A stretch of DNA of 64,000 nucleotides from CAYFPX01 sp964501915 (GTDB lineage Bacteria; Myxococcota_A; UBA796; CAJQPC01), in NCBI GenBank assembly GCA_964501915.1, contig CAZCVP010000002.1, forward strand, positions 36,642 to 100,641, written 5' to 3'. A program made the position numbers and the translations under genes. This document shows positions 41,343 through 50,374 of the stretch, in pieces (the first letter of the stretch is position 1; every line of letters begins with the position of its first letter). The notes under the pieces are model-generated. The model saw only the letters and a program-made list of their open reading frames with translations. It had not been told where the DNA came from and searched no databases.

Positions 41343-42238
41343 CGACCACCATCCCGGGCCTCGTGGTCTCGGGGTTCCTGGGCAGCGGCAAGACCACCCT
41401 GGTCCGCCACCTGCTGTCCCAGGCCCAGGCCACGGGTGTGCGGGTCGCGGTGGTGTCCAACGAATTCGGCGAGCTGGGCATCGACCAGGCCCTGCTCGGC
41501 GACGGTGGGGAGGCCTATGTCGAGCTCGACGGCGGCTGCGTCTGCTGCCGCCTGAGCGACGAGCTGATCGACACCCTCCAGATGCTCTGGGAGCGTGTCC
41601 AGCCCGACCGCATCATCGTCGAGACCTCGGGGGTCGCGCTGCCCTTCGAGACCCAGCTCAACTTCTGGCGGGAGCCCGTGAGCGCCTGGATCGACGACGA
41701 CATGGCCCTGGTGGTGGTCGACGCCGAACAGGTCCACCTGGACCGGGACCTGGCCGGGACCTTCGAGGACCAGGTCTCCTCGGCGGACCTGCTGGTGGTC
41801 AACAAGATCGACCGGGTTCCCCCCGAGGCCCTGGCCGCCGTCCAGGCCCGGCTGGAGGAGATGGCCCCCGACACGCCCCAGGTCACCTGCACCTTCGGGC
41901 AGGTCGTCGAGGAGGTGCTCTTCCCACCCGACCCGGAGGGGCTGCGAGCCGCCCGGCGCGCCGCTCCCGCCCGTCCCCGGCCCCACACCCACGAGCACTT
42001 CACCACCGAAGAGCTGCGGTTCGAGGACGGCATCGACCCCGACGTGCTCGAACAACGCCTGCGCGACCTGGGCGCCCTGCGGGCCAAGGGCTTCGTGCGC
42101 ACCGCCGCCGGTCCGCGCCTGGTCCAGGGCGTCGGCCGCCGCCTGGACCTCGCCGAGACCCGGGTCGAGCCCCCCCCCGAGCTCTGGGGTCGCGTGGTGG
42201 TCATCCGGCGGGCCCCGGGTCGCGTCCCCCACGAGTGA
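41339..42238 (+). CDS. CobW/COG0523 family GTP-binding metallochaperone
   Basis: A 299-residue G3E GTPase. It has Walker A GFLGSGKTTL, the Walker B/metal region NEFGELGIDQALL, the metal-binding CVCC in LDGGCVCCRLSDEL, IVETSGVALP, and the base-recognition NKID. A His-rich HTHEHF segment follows at ~215. The family delivers Zn, Co or Fe to target enzymes, and the link to BolA/Grx4 suggests a place in iron or zinc homeostasis. The GTG start overlaps the glutaredoxin stop (GTGA). Confidence 0.9.
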   Translation: MTTTIPGLVVSGFLGSGKTTLVRHLLSQAQATGVRVAVVSNEFGELGIDQALLGDGGEAYVELDGGCVCCRLSDELIDTLQMLWERVQPDRIIVETSGVALPFETQLNFWREPVSAWIDDDMALVVVDAEQVHLDRDLAGTFEDQVSSADLLVVNKIDRVPPEALAAVQARLEEMAPDTPQVTCTFGQVVEEVLFPPDPEGLRAARRAAPARPRPHTHEHFTTEELRFEDGIDPDVLEQRLRDLGALRAKGFVRTAAGPRLVQGVGRRLDLAETRVEPPPELWGRVVVIRRAPGRVPHE

Positions 42239-43095
42239 GCGACGACGACCGACGCCTCCCCCTGGTGCGCCGGCCGCCTCAGCTACCGGCGGCGATCGAG
42301 TCCGCCTGGCTCCAGCTCCAGCGCCTCCAGGGGCGCCCGCTCACGGTGGACATGGACGTGTGGGAGGGACTGGCCTATGGCGACGACCCGGCCCAGGTGC
42401 TCGACGTCTGGGAGCTGAACGACCTCGCCCCCCGGGAGGGCTGGCCCGCCGTGCTCTTCCTCCACGGCGGCGGCTGGGAGAGCGGCCACCGCGACGCCTT
42501 CCGGGTCCAGGCCCCCCTGCTGGCCAGGCGGGGCATCCTCACGGCTTCGGCCGGCTATCGACTCGCCCCCGCCCACCGCTGGCCGGCGCCACTGGAGGAC
42601 GCCCTCGCTGCCATCGAGCTCCTGAAGCAGCTCCAGATCGACCCGTCGCGCATCGCCCTGTGGGGCCTGAGCGCCGGGGGCCAGATCGCGCTGCGGGCAG
42701 CCCAGGAGCTCGGACCCTCCGAGATCCGGGCGGTCGTGACCCTGGGGGCACCGACGGACCTGCCGGCCCTGGGTCCCTGGCCGGAGCTGGCCCAGGCCTT
42801 CTCGCCGGACCAGCTCGTGGACGCGAGCCCGGCTCTGTCGGGCCGTCCCCTGCCGCCGACCCTCGCTCTGCACGGTCGGCGGGATCGCTCCGTGCCTCTC
42901 TCGCAGCTCCACGCGCTCCTGGACCGCCACCCGGAGGTCACGCCGCTGGAGGTCGCGAGGGGGGACCACATGCTCCGCCTCCCACCCGGCGTGGGCTTCC
43001 GTCCCCTGCGACAGGCCCGTCGCTGGCTGGCTGCCCGGCTCGCGGACAAGCCGCGGGGGAGCAAGTGGCGCATCCGCAAGAAGGAGGAGCGGTAG
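42235..43095 (+). CDS. Alpha/beta hydrolase (BD-FAE/carboxylesterase-like)
   Basis: A 286-residue hydrolase. VLFLHGGGWESG supplies the oxyanion hole, IALWGLSAGGQIALRA the nucleophile Ser, and PTLALHGRRDRSVPLSQ and GDHML the Asp and His of the triad. This is the HGGGW-type esterase group. It has no signal peptide and a basic C-terminal tail. It starts inside the CobW stop. Confidence 0.85.
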   Translation: MSDDDRRLPLVRRPPQLPAAIESAWLQLQRLQGRPLTVDMDVWEGLAYGDDPAQVLDVWELNDLAPREGWPAVLFLHGGGWESGHRDAFRVQAPLLARRGILTASAGYRLAPAHRWPAPLEDALAAIELLKQLQIDPSRIALWGLSAGGQIALRAAQELGPSEIRAVVTLGAPTDLPALGPWPELAQAFSPDQLVDASPALSGRPLPPTLALHGRRDRSVPLSQLHALLDRHPEVTPLEVARGDHMLRLPPGVGFRPLRQARRWLAARLADKPRGSKWRIRKKEER

Positions 43096-43108
43096 CATCG
43101 CGGTCTCC

Positions 43109-43927
43109 GTGAGCCTGGATCGGCCCGATCTTCGTTGCCTGGCAGCCCTGGCCGTCCTCTGGGTCCCGTGGGCCGGCGCGGTGGAGCCGGACCGCCCCGC
43201 GGCCGCCCTGCAGGTGCTCGTCGAGGACGCGGGCTTCGAGCCGGTGCCCGGTGACATGACGCTGGAGGAACCGGTCCACCCGGACGCGAACCACACGGCG
43301 GCCCCCCCCGGGGCGGCGGGGGGGCGCGCGGGGCGGCCCCACGGGCCCCGGGTCCCCGCCCAGCCGGACGCCCTGCCCCCCGCGGAGGGCCGGCCGGACG
43401 CGACCACCCCGGACCCGGGACCGGGGAGGCCCTTCGTGCTCCGGATCCACGGGCTGGACGACGACCGGGCGCCGCCGGCGAGCATCGGCGACACGGTGAT
43501 CCCCCTCGCCGACCGCGGCGCCCCCCCGGACGAGACGCCCCGCGACGGCACCTGGACGGCGCTCGCGGAGGCCTACGCGAGCGGGGACACGCTCCGGCTC
43601 GGGCTCCCGGACGGCCGGGTGGTCACCTGGCTCGTCGAGCTGGGAGAGGGGGACCGGCCGAGGACCGTGGACCTCGACCTGGCCGGAAGGCCCACCCTCG
43701 AGGTGCGAGCCGGCCCGGACCTCGTGCATCGCCAGCGCCTCGACGCGGTGGCCGTGGTCGACCTCGCCCCAGAGACCGGGGAGCCCTCGGAGGTCCCCCA
43801 CGACGCGCCACCGCCCGCCGAGACCAGCCGCACGCCGACCTCCAGCACCCCCGCGGTCCTGCTGGCGGTCCTGGTCGCCGGTCTCGCCGCCGGGCTGGGC
43901 CTGTGGCTGCGAAGACGTCGGAGCTGA
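43109..43927 (+). CDS. Pro-rich exported/membrane-anchored protein, unknown function
   Basis: A 272-residue protein beginning with a signal-like helix (CLAALAVLWVPWAGA) and ending in a C-terminal helix plus RRRRS, so it is probably exported and anchored at its C-terminus. The middle is strand-like (TLRLGLPDGRVVTWLVELGEGDRPRTVDLDLAG at about 165-197). Residues ~55-110, from 43290 to 43400, are encoded by runs of G and C like those at fliL and may be miscalled, but the frame stays open. No family. Confidence 0.55.
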   Translation: MSLDRPDLRCLAALAVLWVPWAGAVEPDRPAAALQVLVEDAGFEPVPGDMTLEEPVHPDANHTAAPPGAAGGRAGRPHGPRVPAQPDALPPAEGRPDATTPDPGPGRPFVLRIHGLDDDRAPPASIGDTVIPLADRGAPPDETPRDGTWTALAEAYASGDTLRLGLPDGRVVTWLVELGEGDRPRTVDLDLAGRPTLEVRAGPDLVHRQRLDAVAVVDLAPETGEPSEVPHDAPPPAETSRTPTSSTPAVLLAVLVAGLAAGLGLWLRRRRS

Positions 43928-43930
43928 GGC

Positions 43931-46900
43931 CTACTCCTCCACGACCGCCCCCCGCAGAGCGGCGAGCTGCGCCGGGCGGATGCGCTCCTCGGCCGGTGCC
44001 GCCGGCCCCGTGCGCCGCTCGACGAGCTGCCGGTGCAGCTCACGAGCGAGCTCGGGCCGGGCCGCCAGCAGGTCCTCGGTGCCCGTCGGATCCACCGCCA
44101 GGTCGTGGAGCTGGAAGGCCCCGCCCGGCTCCAGGGTCGCCTCCAGCAGCGCCCTGGTGAGCGCCGGGTCCAGCGGCGAGATCTGCCCCAGGCGGTGGCG
44201 GAAGGTCAGCCGATGGTCACCGACGCGCAGCGACAGGCGTCCCCGGTCCTCGGTGTAGGCCCCGACCCCGTCCCCGTCGGTCAGCAGGTTCCGCCCCGGT
44301 CGACTGGCCTCTGGCAGACCACCGGCGAGGGCCACCAGGCTCGGCAGGAGGTCAACCAGCTCGACGGGGGTGTCCAGCTCGCCTCGCACGGGCACCTCCG
44401 GGGGTCCGAACAGCGTCAGCGGCACATGGGTCGGATCGCGGTCGCCGTCCCCCACCGTCCCGGTGAGCACCACCCAGAGCGGCTGCGGATTGCCGGTCTG
44501 GGAGAGCTCGCCGACCAGCCCGCCGGCCCACTGGGCGAGGTCTTCGGGGTCGATGGCGTCCGCCAGCACAAGGACGAGCAGCCGGGGCTGGCCCGCTCGG
44601 CCCGACCACCAGGTGAGGGCGTCGCGGTGTGCCTCGGCCAGGGTCTCCGCGGAGGCCACCGGCACGACCAGGCCCCCGACCGCATAGCCGACCTCCTCCA
44701 GCACCCGCGGCAGGGTCGGCACACCCTCCGGCAGGCTCTCGCACCACCCCGTCTTCGCAGGATCGGCTCCCAGGCCACACAGGGGCACGGCGGAGGGGTA
44801 GAGGCCGGTCAGCAGCGAGCCCAGGCTCGCCGTCCTCCGCGTGGTCTGCGCGTGGGCCGCCGTGAAGCGGACGGTGGGCGGTCGCTCCAGCACCTCCACC
44901 AGGGCCTGCTCGACCCCCCGGACCTCCGAGCCCACACCCAGCCCCGTGGTCACCAGGACGAGCTGATCCCGGCCCGGGGCCCGGACCCCGAACTCGGTCC
45001 CCCCGGCCCCCGGCAAGGCCAGCGCCTCGGCATCCAGGCCGGCGAGCCGCTCCCCGAGGTCGAACACCGCCATGCGGTAGGCCGACGGGACCTCGTCGTC
45101 CCCCAGGGCCACCTTCTGGGCCGACCAGGGCACCCGGGCCGCCCTGCGCTGGACCGGATTGCCCGGGTAGTCGACCCAGGCCAGGTCCCGGGCGGGCTCC
45201 CCCTCCACACCGAGCCAGGTCTCCAGCGAGGCGACGGCCGCGTCGAAGAGCTCGCCCCCTCGCCGCGGATCCACGAGGTAGTAGCCCCGCTCGTGGACCA
45301 CCACGTGGCGGTAGGAGCCCGAGACGAGCAGGCGATCGAGGTCCTCCTCCGGCACCGCGCCGAGGTCCACCTCCGCCGGGTCCCGGGAGAGCTGCACGAG
45401 GGCCTCGCCCGCCGGGTCCCCGACCGGGTCCTGGCTGGCCAGGTGTCGCAGGAGCTCACCGGCCAGGCCGACCCGCTCCTCTCCCCGGAGGAAGGGCGGG
45501 AGGGCTCCTGCCGTGGCCCAGCTCCGGTAGACCTTGCGCTGGTGGTAGCGCTGGAAGAAGCAGAGCAGGTCCTGCTGCTGGTCGAGGGGCAGCTCGATCA
45601 GCCCCTCCGGCTCCCCGACGGGCAGCTCCTGGTAGAAGGGCGGGACCTGGAGGGGAGACACCGCCAACGGCGCCCGGAGGCGACTGGGACGCGCCGCGCT
45701 GTCCGGTCCCAGCTCCACCCGCCACCGCGTGGTCACCTGGACCAGGCTGCCGGCGATGACCAGGGCCGCCACCACACGGCGAACCACCACCCGTGCCGAC
45801 AGGCGCCCCAGCCCCAGGGCGAGCAGCGCCACGCTCGCCACCACCACCAGCGCACCGAGACGGTAGGGGCCGAACATGCGGCTCATGCCCGGGATCCAGC
45901 GGTACATCCAGGTCCAGGGGAGGCGCACGGCCTGGTCCCCGAGCAGGACCACCGCCGCGGCGTCCGCCTGGCCGCCAGGGGCCTTGAGGAAGGGCCCCAG
46001 GGTCCCGAGAAAGAAGACCGTGAAGACGAGCAACCAGATCATCGACGTGCGATCGCGGAAGCGCCTCGACAACGCCAGGGGCAGCACCCCGAGCAGCGCC
46101 ACGGCGAGGGGGAAGGCCCGACCGTGGAAGGGATTGACCAGGTAGTCCGGAGACCAGGACGACATGATCGCCCGGTTCAGCGACGACAGCAGGTTCTCGT
46201 CCGGTGTCATCGGCCGCAGCGGCACCTCCCGGACGACCTCGTAGGCCGGGTAGGCCTCGAACAGGCGCAGCTCGGGAAGCGCCACCGAGCCGGTGCCCGC
46301 CGCCCGGCCCAGGCCCTCCAGGTAGGGCCACATCAGCGGCAGGCTGACCAGGACGGTGGTGACGGCCAGCACGCCGAGCCAGGGCAGCTCGCGGACCCAG
46401 GCGCGCCCCTGCCCGCGCCTCCACAGACCGGCGCCGACCCGGAGGACGACGAAGATCCCGGCGAAGAGCCCGTAGAACCAGTAGAACCCCCCAGCGAGGC
46501 CCCAGAGCAGGCCAGCGAGGCCCGCCTGGCGCAGGCTGCGGGTCTCCAGGGCCCTGGCGAGGGGGATCGGCAGCAGGAGCAGCCACCACAGCAGGACCTG
46601 CCGCAGCCCCGACGCCTCCACGTCCTGGAGCACCATCGGGTTGATCATCGCCACCAGGCCAGCGGCCGCCGCCACCACCGGGTCGTCGACCAGGCTGCGG
46701 GCGAGCAGGGCCCCACAGAGCCCGTTGCCCACGAGGACGAGCAGGACCTCGAGGTTGTACCCCAGGGGCAAGCCGAAGAGGCCCTGGAGCGGACCCGCCA
46801 GCAGCAGCACGTCGAGGACGTTCCCCGTCTCCGGGAAGCGGCCCAGCGACACGAAGGCCTCGGCCGCTGCGACCGGACCCAGGTCGGCAGCCGCCAGGGC

Positions 46901-47083
46901 CTCCAGCTCCGTGACGTGCCACCAGTGGCGCCAGAGCCAGCCGCCGAGCTCCCCTCCCCCGATGATCACCTCGTCCAGGTGGGCCACGGCCGGCCACGTG
47001 AGCGCGCCGGCCACCGCGGTGAAGAGCAGCAGCGTGCCGGACCACCACAGGACCGCCGCACGGCCCCCCGCGGACCGGTTCAC
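43931..47083 (-). CDS. Fusion of a YfhO/GT-C-like membrane region and a degenerate alkaline-phosphatase/sulfatase-like domain
   Basis: About 1050 residues. The GTG at 47083 overlaps the stop of the preceding gene. Residues ~10-500 are a set of 10-12 membrane helices with PFLKAPGG and PYRLGALVV loops. From ~720 a soluble domain resembles the alkaline-phosphatase superfamily: TTRRTASLGSLLTGLYPS stands where sulfatases have their modified Cys/Ser within 'PSR.SLLTG.yP', VLVLADA follows, and a C-terminal LRVGDHRLTFRH matches sulfatase ends. The usual metal-binding Asp at the start of the domain is missing (LVLVTTGLGVG), so activity is doubtful. It is paralogous in its membrane half to 111-1853. 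Probably involved in envelope polymer modification. Confidence 0.65.
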   Translation of the reverse strand: MNRSAGGRAAVLWWSGTLLLFTAVAGALTWPAVAHLDEVIIGGGELGGWLWRHWWHVTELEALAAADLGPVAAAEAFVSLGRFPETGNVLDVLLLAGPLQGLFGLPLGYNLEVLLVLVGNGLCGALLARSLVDDPVVAAAAGLVAMINPMVLQDVEASGLRQVLLWWLLLLPIPLARALETRSLRQAGLAGLLWGLAGGFYWFYGLFAGIFVVLRVGAGLWRRGQGRAWVRELPWLGVLAVTTVLVSLPLMWPYLEGLGRAAGTGSVALPELRLFEAYPAYEVVREVPLRPMTPDENLLSSLNRAIMSSWSPDYLVNPFHGRAFPLAVALLGVLPLALSRRFRDRTSMIWLLVFTVFFLGTLGPFLKAPGGQADAAAVVLLGDQAVRLPWTWMYRWIPGMSRMFGPYRLGALVVVASVALLALGLGRLSARVVVRRVVAALVIAGSLVQVTTRWRVELGPDSAARPSRLRAPLAVSPLQVPPFYQELPVGEPEGLIELPLDQQQDLLCFFQRYHQRKVYRSWATAGALPPFLRGEERVGLAGELLRHLASQDPVGDPAGEALVQLSRDPAEVDLGAVPEEDLDRLLVSGSYRHVVVHERGYYLVDPRRGGELFDAAVASLETWLGVEGEPARDLAWVDYPGNPVQRRAARVPWSAQKVALGDDEVPSAYRMAVFDLGERLAGLDAEALALPGAGGTEFGVRAPGRDQLVLVTTGLGVGSEVRGVEQALVEVLERPPTVRFTAAHAQTTRRTASLGSLLTGLYPSAVPLCGLGADPAKTGWCESLPEGVPTLPRVLEEVGYAVGGLVVPVASAETLAEAHRDALTWWSGRAGQPRLLVLVLADAIDPEDLAQWAGGLVGELSQTGNPQPLWVVLTGTVGDGDRDPTHVPLTLFGPPEVPVRGELDTPVELVDLLPSLVALAGGLPEASRPGRNLLTDGDGVGAYTEDRGRLSLRVGDHRLTFRHRLGQISPLDPALTRALLEATLEPGGAFQLHDLAVDPTGTEDLLAARPELARELHRQLVERRTGPAAPAEERIRPAQLAALRGAVVEE

Positions 47084-48252
47084 TCCGGCACGGGCACCGG
47101 CTCCGCCACGCAGCGAAAGCCGATGGTCCCGACGAAGTCGTGGAGGTGATCGAGGGAGCCCGGCGCGAGGGCGCAGCCGAACTCGCTGCCGGTGTACCAG
47201 GCACAGCCGCGCTTGTCGGGAACGGTCGCTCCCTCCGCCCGCCACAGCACCAGCACGGGCCAGGTCCCCTCCAGCGGCGGGTCGCCCTCCTCCAGGGGGC
47301 CCACGTCGAACCACACCGGTAGGAAGGCCTCGCCGTCGGTGCCCGAAGCCACGAGGTAGCCGGAGAAGTCGATGCCGTAGGCCCGGGAGTCGAAGCTCTC
47401 CCCGGCCAGCTCCAGGCGGCCGTCGGCGTCGAGCTGGAGCGACGGTTCGACCAGGCCCTGCATGCGGAGCTGCAGCAGCTCGGGGTCTCCCACCGACAGG
47501 GTGAGACCGTCGTCGGACTCGATGGTCACCTCCAGCCCGGACGTCGACACGGAGGCGAGCCAGTCGTCGACGTCGAGCACGATGCCGCTGTCGGTCCACT
47601 CCCAGGCGTTGCCGATCAGGTCGTAGACCCCGTCCGGGCTCACACACTGGGGGAAGCTGCCGGTGGGCTGGAGGCCGTCGAGCACGACCTCTCCCGAGGC
47701 CGCCGGTGTGGCGCAGGCGCCTTCGATCCAGTCGTCGCCATAGGGCAGGCGGGTGCCCCCCTCCCCGAGCACGCCATCGCCCGCGTCCTCCCACTCGCTC
47801 GCCGTCGGCAGCCGCTTGCGGCCCACCTCGACACCGTCGAGGTCGTAGACCGGGGTGTTGGCGCAGGCGGCGACCGCCTGGCCGTAGGAGACCAGGTCGG
47901 TGGGCAGCACGCCGGCCTCGACGAGGGTGGTGGCCGTGGTCAGCGCCGCGCCAGGGCTGAGCTGGTCGAAGTCGCCCAGGTCGCCCAGGACCGTGACCTC
48001 GTAGGGGTCGATGCAGTAGGCGGGAGGCTCACCCGCCGCGGCGCCGACGGACACCATGTCCGACGGACAGACCCGGTCGGTGGTCCCCGTCGAGCCCGTG
48101 TCGTCGACCGGTCCCGTGTCGTCGACCGGTCCCGTGTCGTCGACCGGTCCTGTGTCGTCGGGCCCACCGGAGTCGATGACCGTGCCCACCGTGTCCGGCG
48201 GATCGGGCAGGTCGTCGCCCCCGCAGGCCACCAGGCACAGGACCCCGATCAC
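47080..48252 (-). CDS. FGE-sulfatase-domain lipoprotein
   Basis: About 390 residues. The GTG at 48252 gives a signal with lipobox LCLVAC. A Thr/Asp-rich linker carries three PVDDTG repeats. From ~60 the formylglycine-generating-enzyme-like (FGE/SUMF1) domain is seen: YCIDPYEVTV, SYGQAVAAC, KRLPTASEWEDAG, GVYDLIGNAWEWTDSG and the closing GFRCV. A ~130-residue insert lies between the WEWT and GFRC parts, so the domain is interrupted. It neighbours a sulfatase-like gene, which is suggestive, but its extracytoplasmic lipid anchor and insert argue for a C-type-lectin-like or binding role rather than classical FGly formation. Confidence 0.75.
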   Translation of the reverse strand: MIGVLCLVACGGDDLPDPPDTVGTVIDSGGPDDTGPVDDTGPVDDTGPVDDTGSTGTTDRVCPSDMVSVGAAAGEPPAYCIDPYEVTVLGDLGDFDQLSPGAALTTATTLVEAGVLPTDLVSYGQAVAACANTPVYDLDGVEVGRKRLPTASEWEDAGDGVLGEGGTRLPYGDDWIEGACATPAASGEVVLDGLQPTGSFPQCVSPDGVYDLIGNAWEWTDSGIVLDVDDWLASVSTSGLEVTIESDDGLTLSVGDPELLQLRMQGLVEPSLQLDADGRLELAGESFDSRAYGIDFSGYLVASGTDGEAFLPVWFDVGPLEEGDPPLEGTWPVLVLWRAEGATVPDKRGCAWYTGSEFGCALAPGSLDHLHDFVGTIGFRCVAEPVPVPE

Positions 48253-50261
48253 AGGGCCCGCCGCCACAGCCCGGCGCGCGGGATGGCCGCCCACGCCGTG
48301 GTGCCCGCGGTGTCGATCGCCACCCCCACCAGGAACTGGTCCTCGACGAGGACGAAGTCCTCCAGGTCCTGGTCCCAGCGGTCCCAGGTCTCGCCGTGGT
48401 CGTCGCTGCGGTACAGCCCGTCCTGCTGGTCGAAGACCAGCACGGTGCCCTGGCCCTGGCAAGCCCACGCCAGGCAAAGGAAGGTGGTAGGGTGGAACCG
48501 CTCCCACCAACCCCCCCCCAAGAACCATAACTGGACGCCGGTCGTGGTGGCGGCGTAGATGCGGCCGTCACACTCGGCGAAGCCCGCCACGTCGAGGGAG
48601 TCCTCCAGGTCCACCACCGTCCAGCTCCGGCCGCGATCGACGCTGCGGAAGAGCCCGATGCCCGGAGGCCCGTTGTGGGCGATGTCGCCACCGCGGAAGG
48701 TCCCGAGCAGGACCACGTCCGGCTCCAGGCGGGAGAAGTGCAGCGCGTGGGCGGACCACTCCCCGTCCGGGAGGCCCTCGCTGGAGTCCTGCCAGCGCCA
48801 GCCGTCGTCGTCGGTCCGGTAGACCCGCGGTCGGTCGTCCTGGAAGGTCCCCGAGCCCACCGAGCCGATGAGCACCGTGCCCGGGTGGTGGGGATCGAGA
48901 TCGAGGCCGTGGAAGTGGGCCTCGAGCGAGGCCGGCACGCCGATCTCCCAGCTCGCCCCCAGGTCGCTCGTCCGGTGCACCCGGTCGTCGCTGGTGACCC
49001 ACAGGGTGTTGGGGTCGAAGGGGTCCTCGACAGCCACCATCACGTAGTGCATGTAGGTCGGTGCCGGCGTCAGGTCATGGCCCCCGTTGCTGCTCGTGAA
49101 GCCGCCCCCCTCGCACTGGGTCCCGATGAAGAGGAAGTCCTCGCACTGGCTGTGGGTCAGCACCACCGCCGGGTCGTCGTCGTCCAGACCCTCGCCGCTG
49201 GCGGCCCAGGTCAGGCCCCCGTCCTGGGAGCGGGCCACGCCCTCGGTGTGGCCCAGCAACAGGTCGCCGTCGGCGAGCCGCACCGCCGACTTGATGCGCT
49301 CGACCCCGCCCTCCGGCACCGCCCATGGCTCGAACTCCCCGTCCGCGAACCGCCGCACGGTGGACTCGGTGAACAGCAGCAGGTCGCCGTCGCCGTTGAC
49401 CACCGAGGCCAGGAAGCGCTGGCCGTCCTCGTCGTGCTCGTCGAAGCGCTCGCCCCCGTCCTCGGAGTAGAAGAACCGGTCCTGGGTCGCGTACCAGGCG
49501 CGGTCGCCGTCGGCGCCGAGGGAGCCCCCCTCCACGGGGCCACCTCCGGGCAGGTCGCCCCAGGTCTCGCCCCCATCCGCGGAGCGCCACACGGCGACAC
49601 CGTGCCGGGCGGCGAAGACCGTGGAGCCCGAGGAGGCCAGGAACCAGTAGCTGTCGTTGAGCTCGTAGAAGACCTTGTGGCGCTGGTCGTCGATCGAGGC
49701 CAGGAGCTCGAAGGTCCGGCCCTCGTCGCCGGAGCGGTGCAGCTCGCCGTTGGACAGCACCGCCAGCAGGTCGCCCTCCACCCAGGTGAGGCCCTTGACG
49801 TAGCGTTGCTGGTCGAAGCGATCGCCGAGCCCGGTGAAGGTCCAGGTCTGGCCCCCGTCTTCGGTGCGGTAGAGCTCGCCGACGGAGTGGAAGGCCACGT
49901 CCGGATCGTCAGGCGAGACCGAGGCCTGGGCCAGGATGTGGGTGATGTGGGTCGGCAGGGTCTTCCAGGCGTGTCCACCGTCGTCGGAGCGGAAGGCTCC
50001 GTTGATGGCGGAGACGGTGTAGATGACGTCCGGTGCGGTGGGCGAGACCGCGAAGTCGATGAAGTCGCCGGCCGGCGCCGGCGGCATCAGCTCCCAGTTC
50101 GCGGAGACCTCCGTGCCCTCGGTGGCCTCGGGACAGGTGATGGGTGTGTCGACCGTGCCGCTGTCGCCGGTGGGCAGCGTGCCGGAGTCCGTGGTGGTGG
50201 TGGTGTCGTCGCCACAGGCGAAGAGCAGGCTGGAGAGGGCGACCGACAGCACCGAAGGCAC
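48249..50261 (-). CDS. BNR/sortilin-type beta-propeller lipoprotein
   Basis: A 670-residue surface lipoprotein with lipobox LLFACGDD and a TTTTTDSGTLPTGDSG linker. The body has repeated Asp-box (BNR) motifs of the S/D-x-D-x-G-x-T-W kind: RSDDGGHAWKT, RTEDGGQTWTF, RSGDEGRTFEL, RSADGGETWGD, RSQDGGLTWAA, RTSDLGASWEI, RSVDRGRSWTV and RSDDHGETWDR. This indicates a propeller like those of sialidases, Vps10/sortilin or photosystem-assembly YCF48. No catalytic residues are identifiable. The start GTG at 50261 is close to AAGGAG; GTG at 50252 is possible. The stop overlaps the FGE-like gene. Confidence 0.8.
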   Translation of the reverse strand: MPSVLSVALSSLLFACGDDTTTTTDSGTLPTGDSGTVDTPITCPEATEGTEVSANWELMPPAPAGDFIDFAVSPTAPDVIYTVSAINGAFRSDDGGHAWKTLPTHITHILAQASVSPDDPDVAFHSVGELYRTEDGGQTWTFTGLGDRFDQQRYVKGLTWVEGDLLAVLSNGELHRSGDEGRTFELLASIDDQRHKVFYELNDSYWFLASSGSTVFAARHGVAVWRSADGGETWGDLPGGGPVEGGSLGADGDRAWYATQDRFFYSEDGGERFDEHDEDGQRFLASVVNGDGDLLLFTESTVRRFADGEFEPWAVPEGGVERIKSAVRLADGDLLLGHTEGVARSQDGGLTWAASGEGLDDDDPAVVLTHSQCEDFLFIGTQCEGGGFTSSNGGHDLTPAPTYMHYVMVAVEDPFDPNTLWVTSDDRVHRTSDLGASWEIGVPASLEAHFHGLDLDPHHPGTVLIGSVGSGTFQDDRPRVYRTDDDGWRWQDSSEGLPDGEWSAHALHFSRLEPDVVLLGTFRGGDIAHNGPPGIGLFRSVDRGRSWTVVDLEDSLDVAGFAECDGRIYAATTTGVQLWFLGGGWWERFHPTTFLCLAWACQGQGTVLVFDQQDGLYRSDDHGETWDRWDQDLEDFVLVEDQFLVGVAIDTAGTTAWAAIPRAGLWRRAL

Positions 50262-50374
50262 TCCTTGGAGGGTGAGCGCATGATGACACGTCGCGGGTGG
50301 GGCCCCCGGAGCCCGTCGTGCGGCGACGGGCGGTGGGGCCGCACCACCGGATAGGGGTCCTCCCGGAGGAACCC

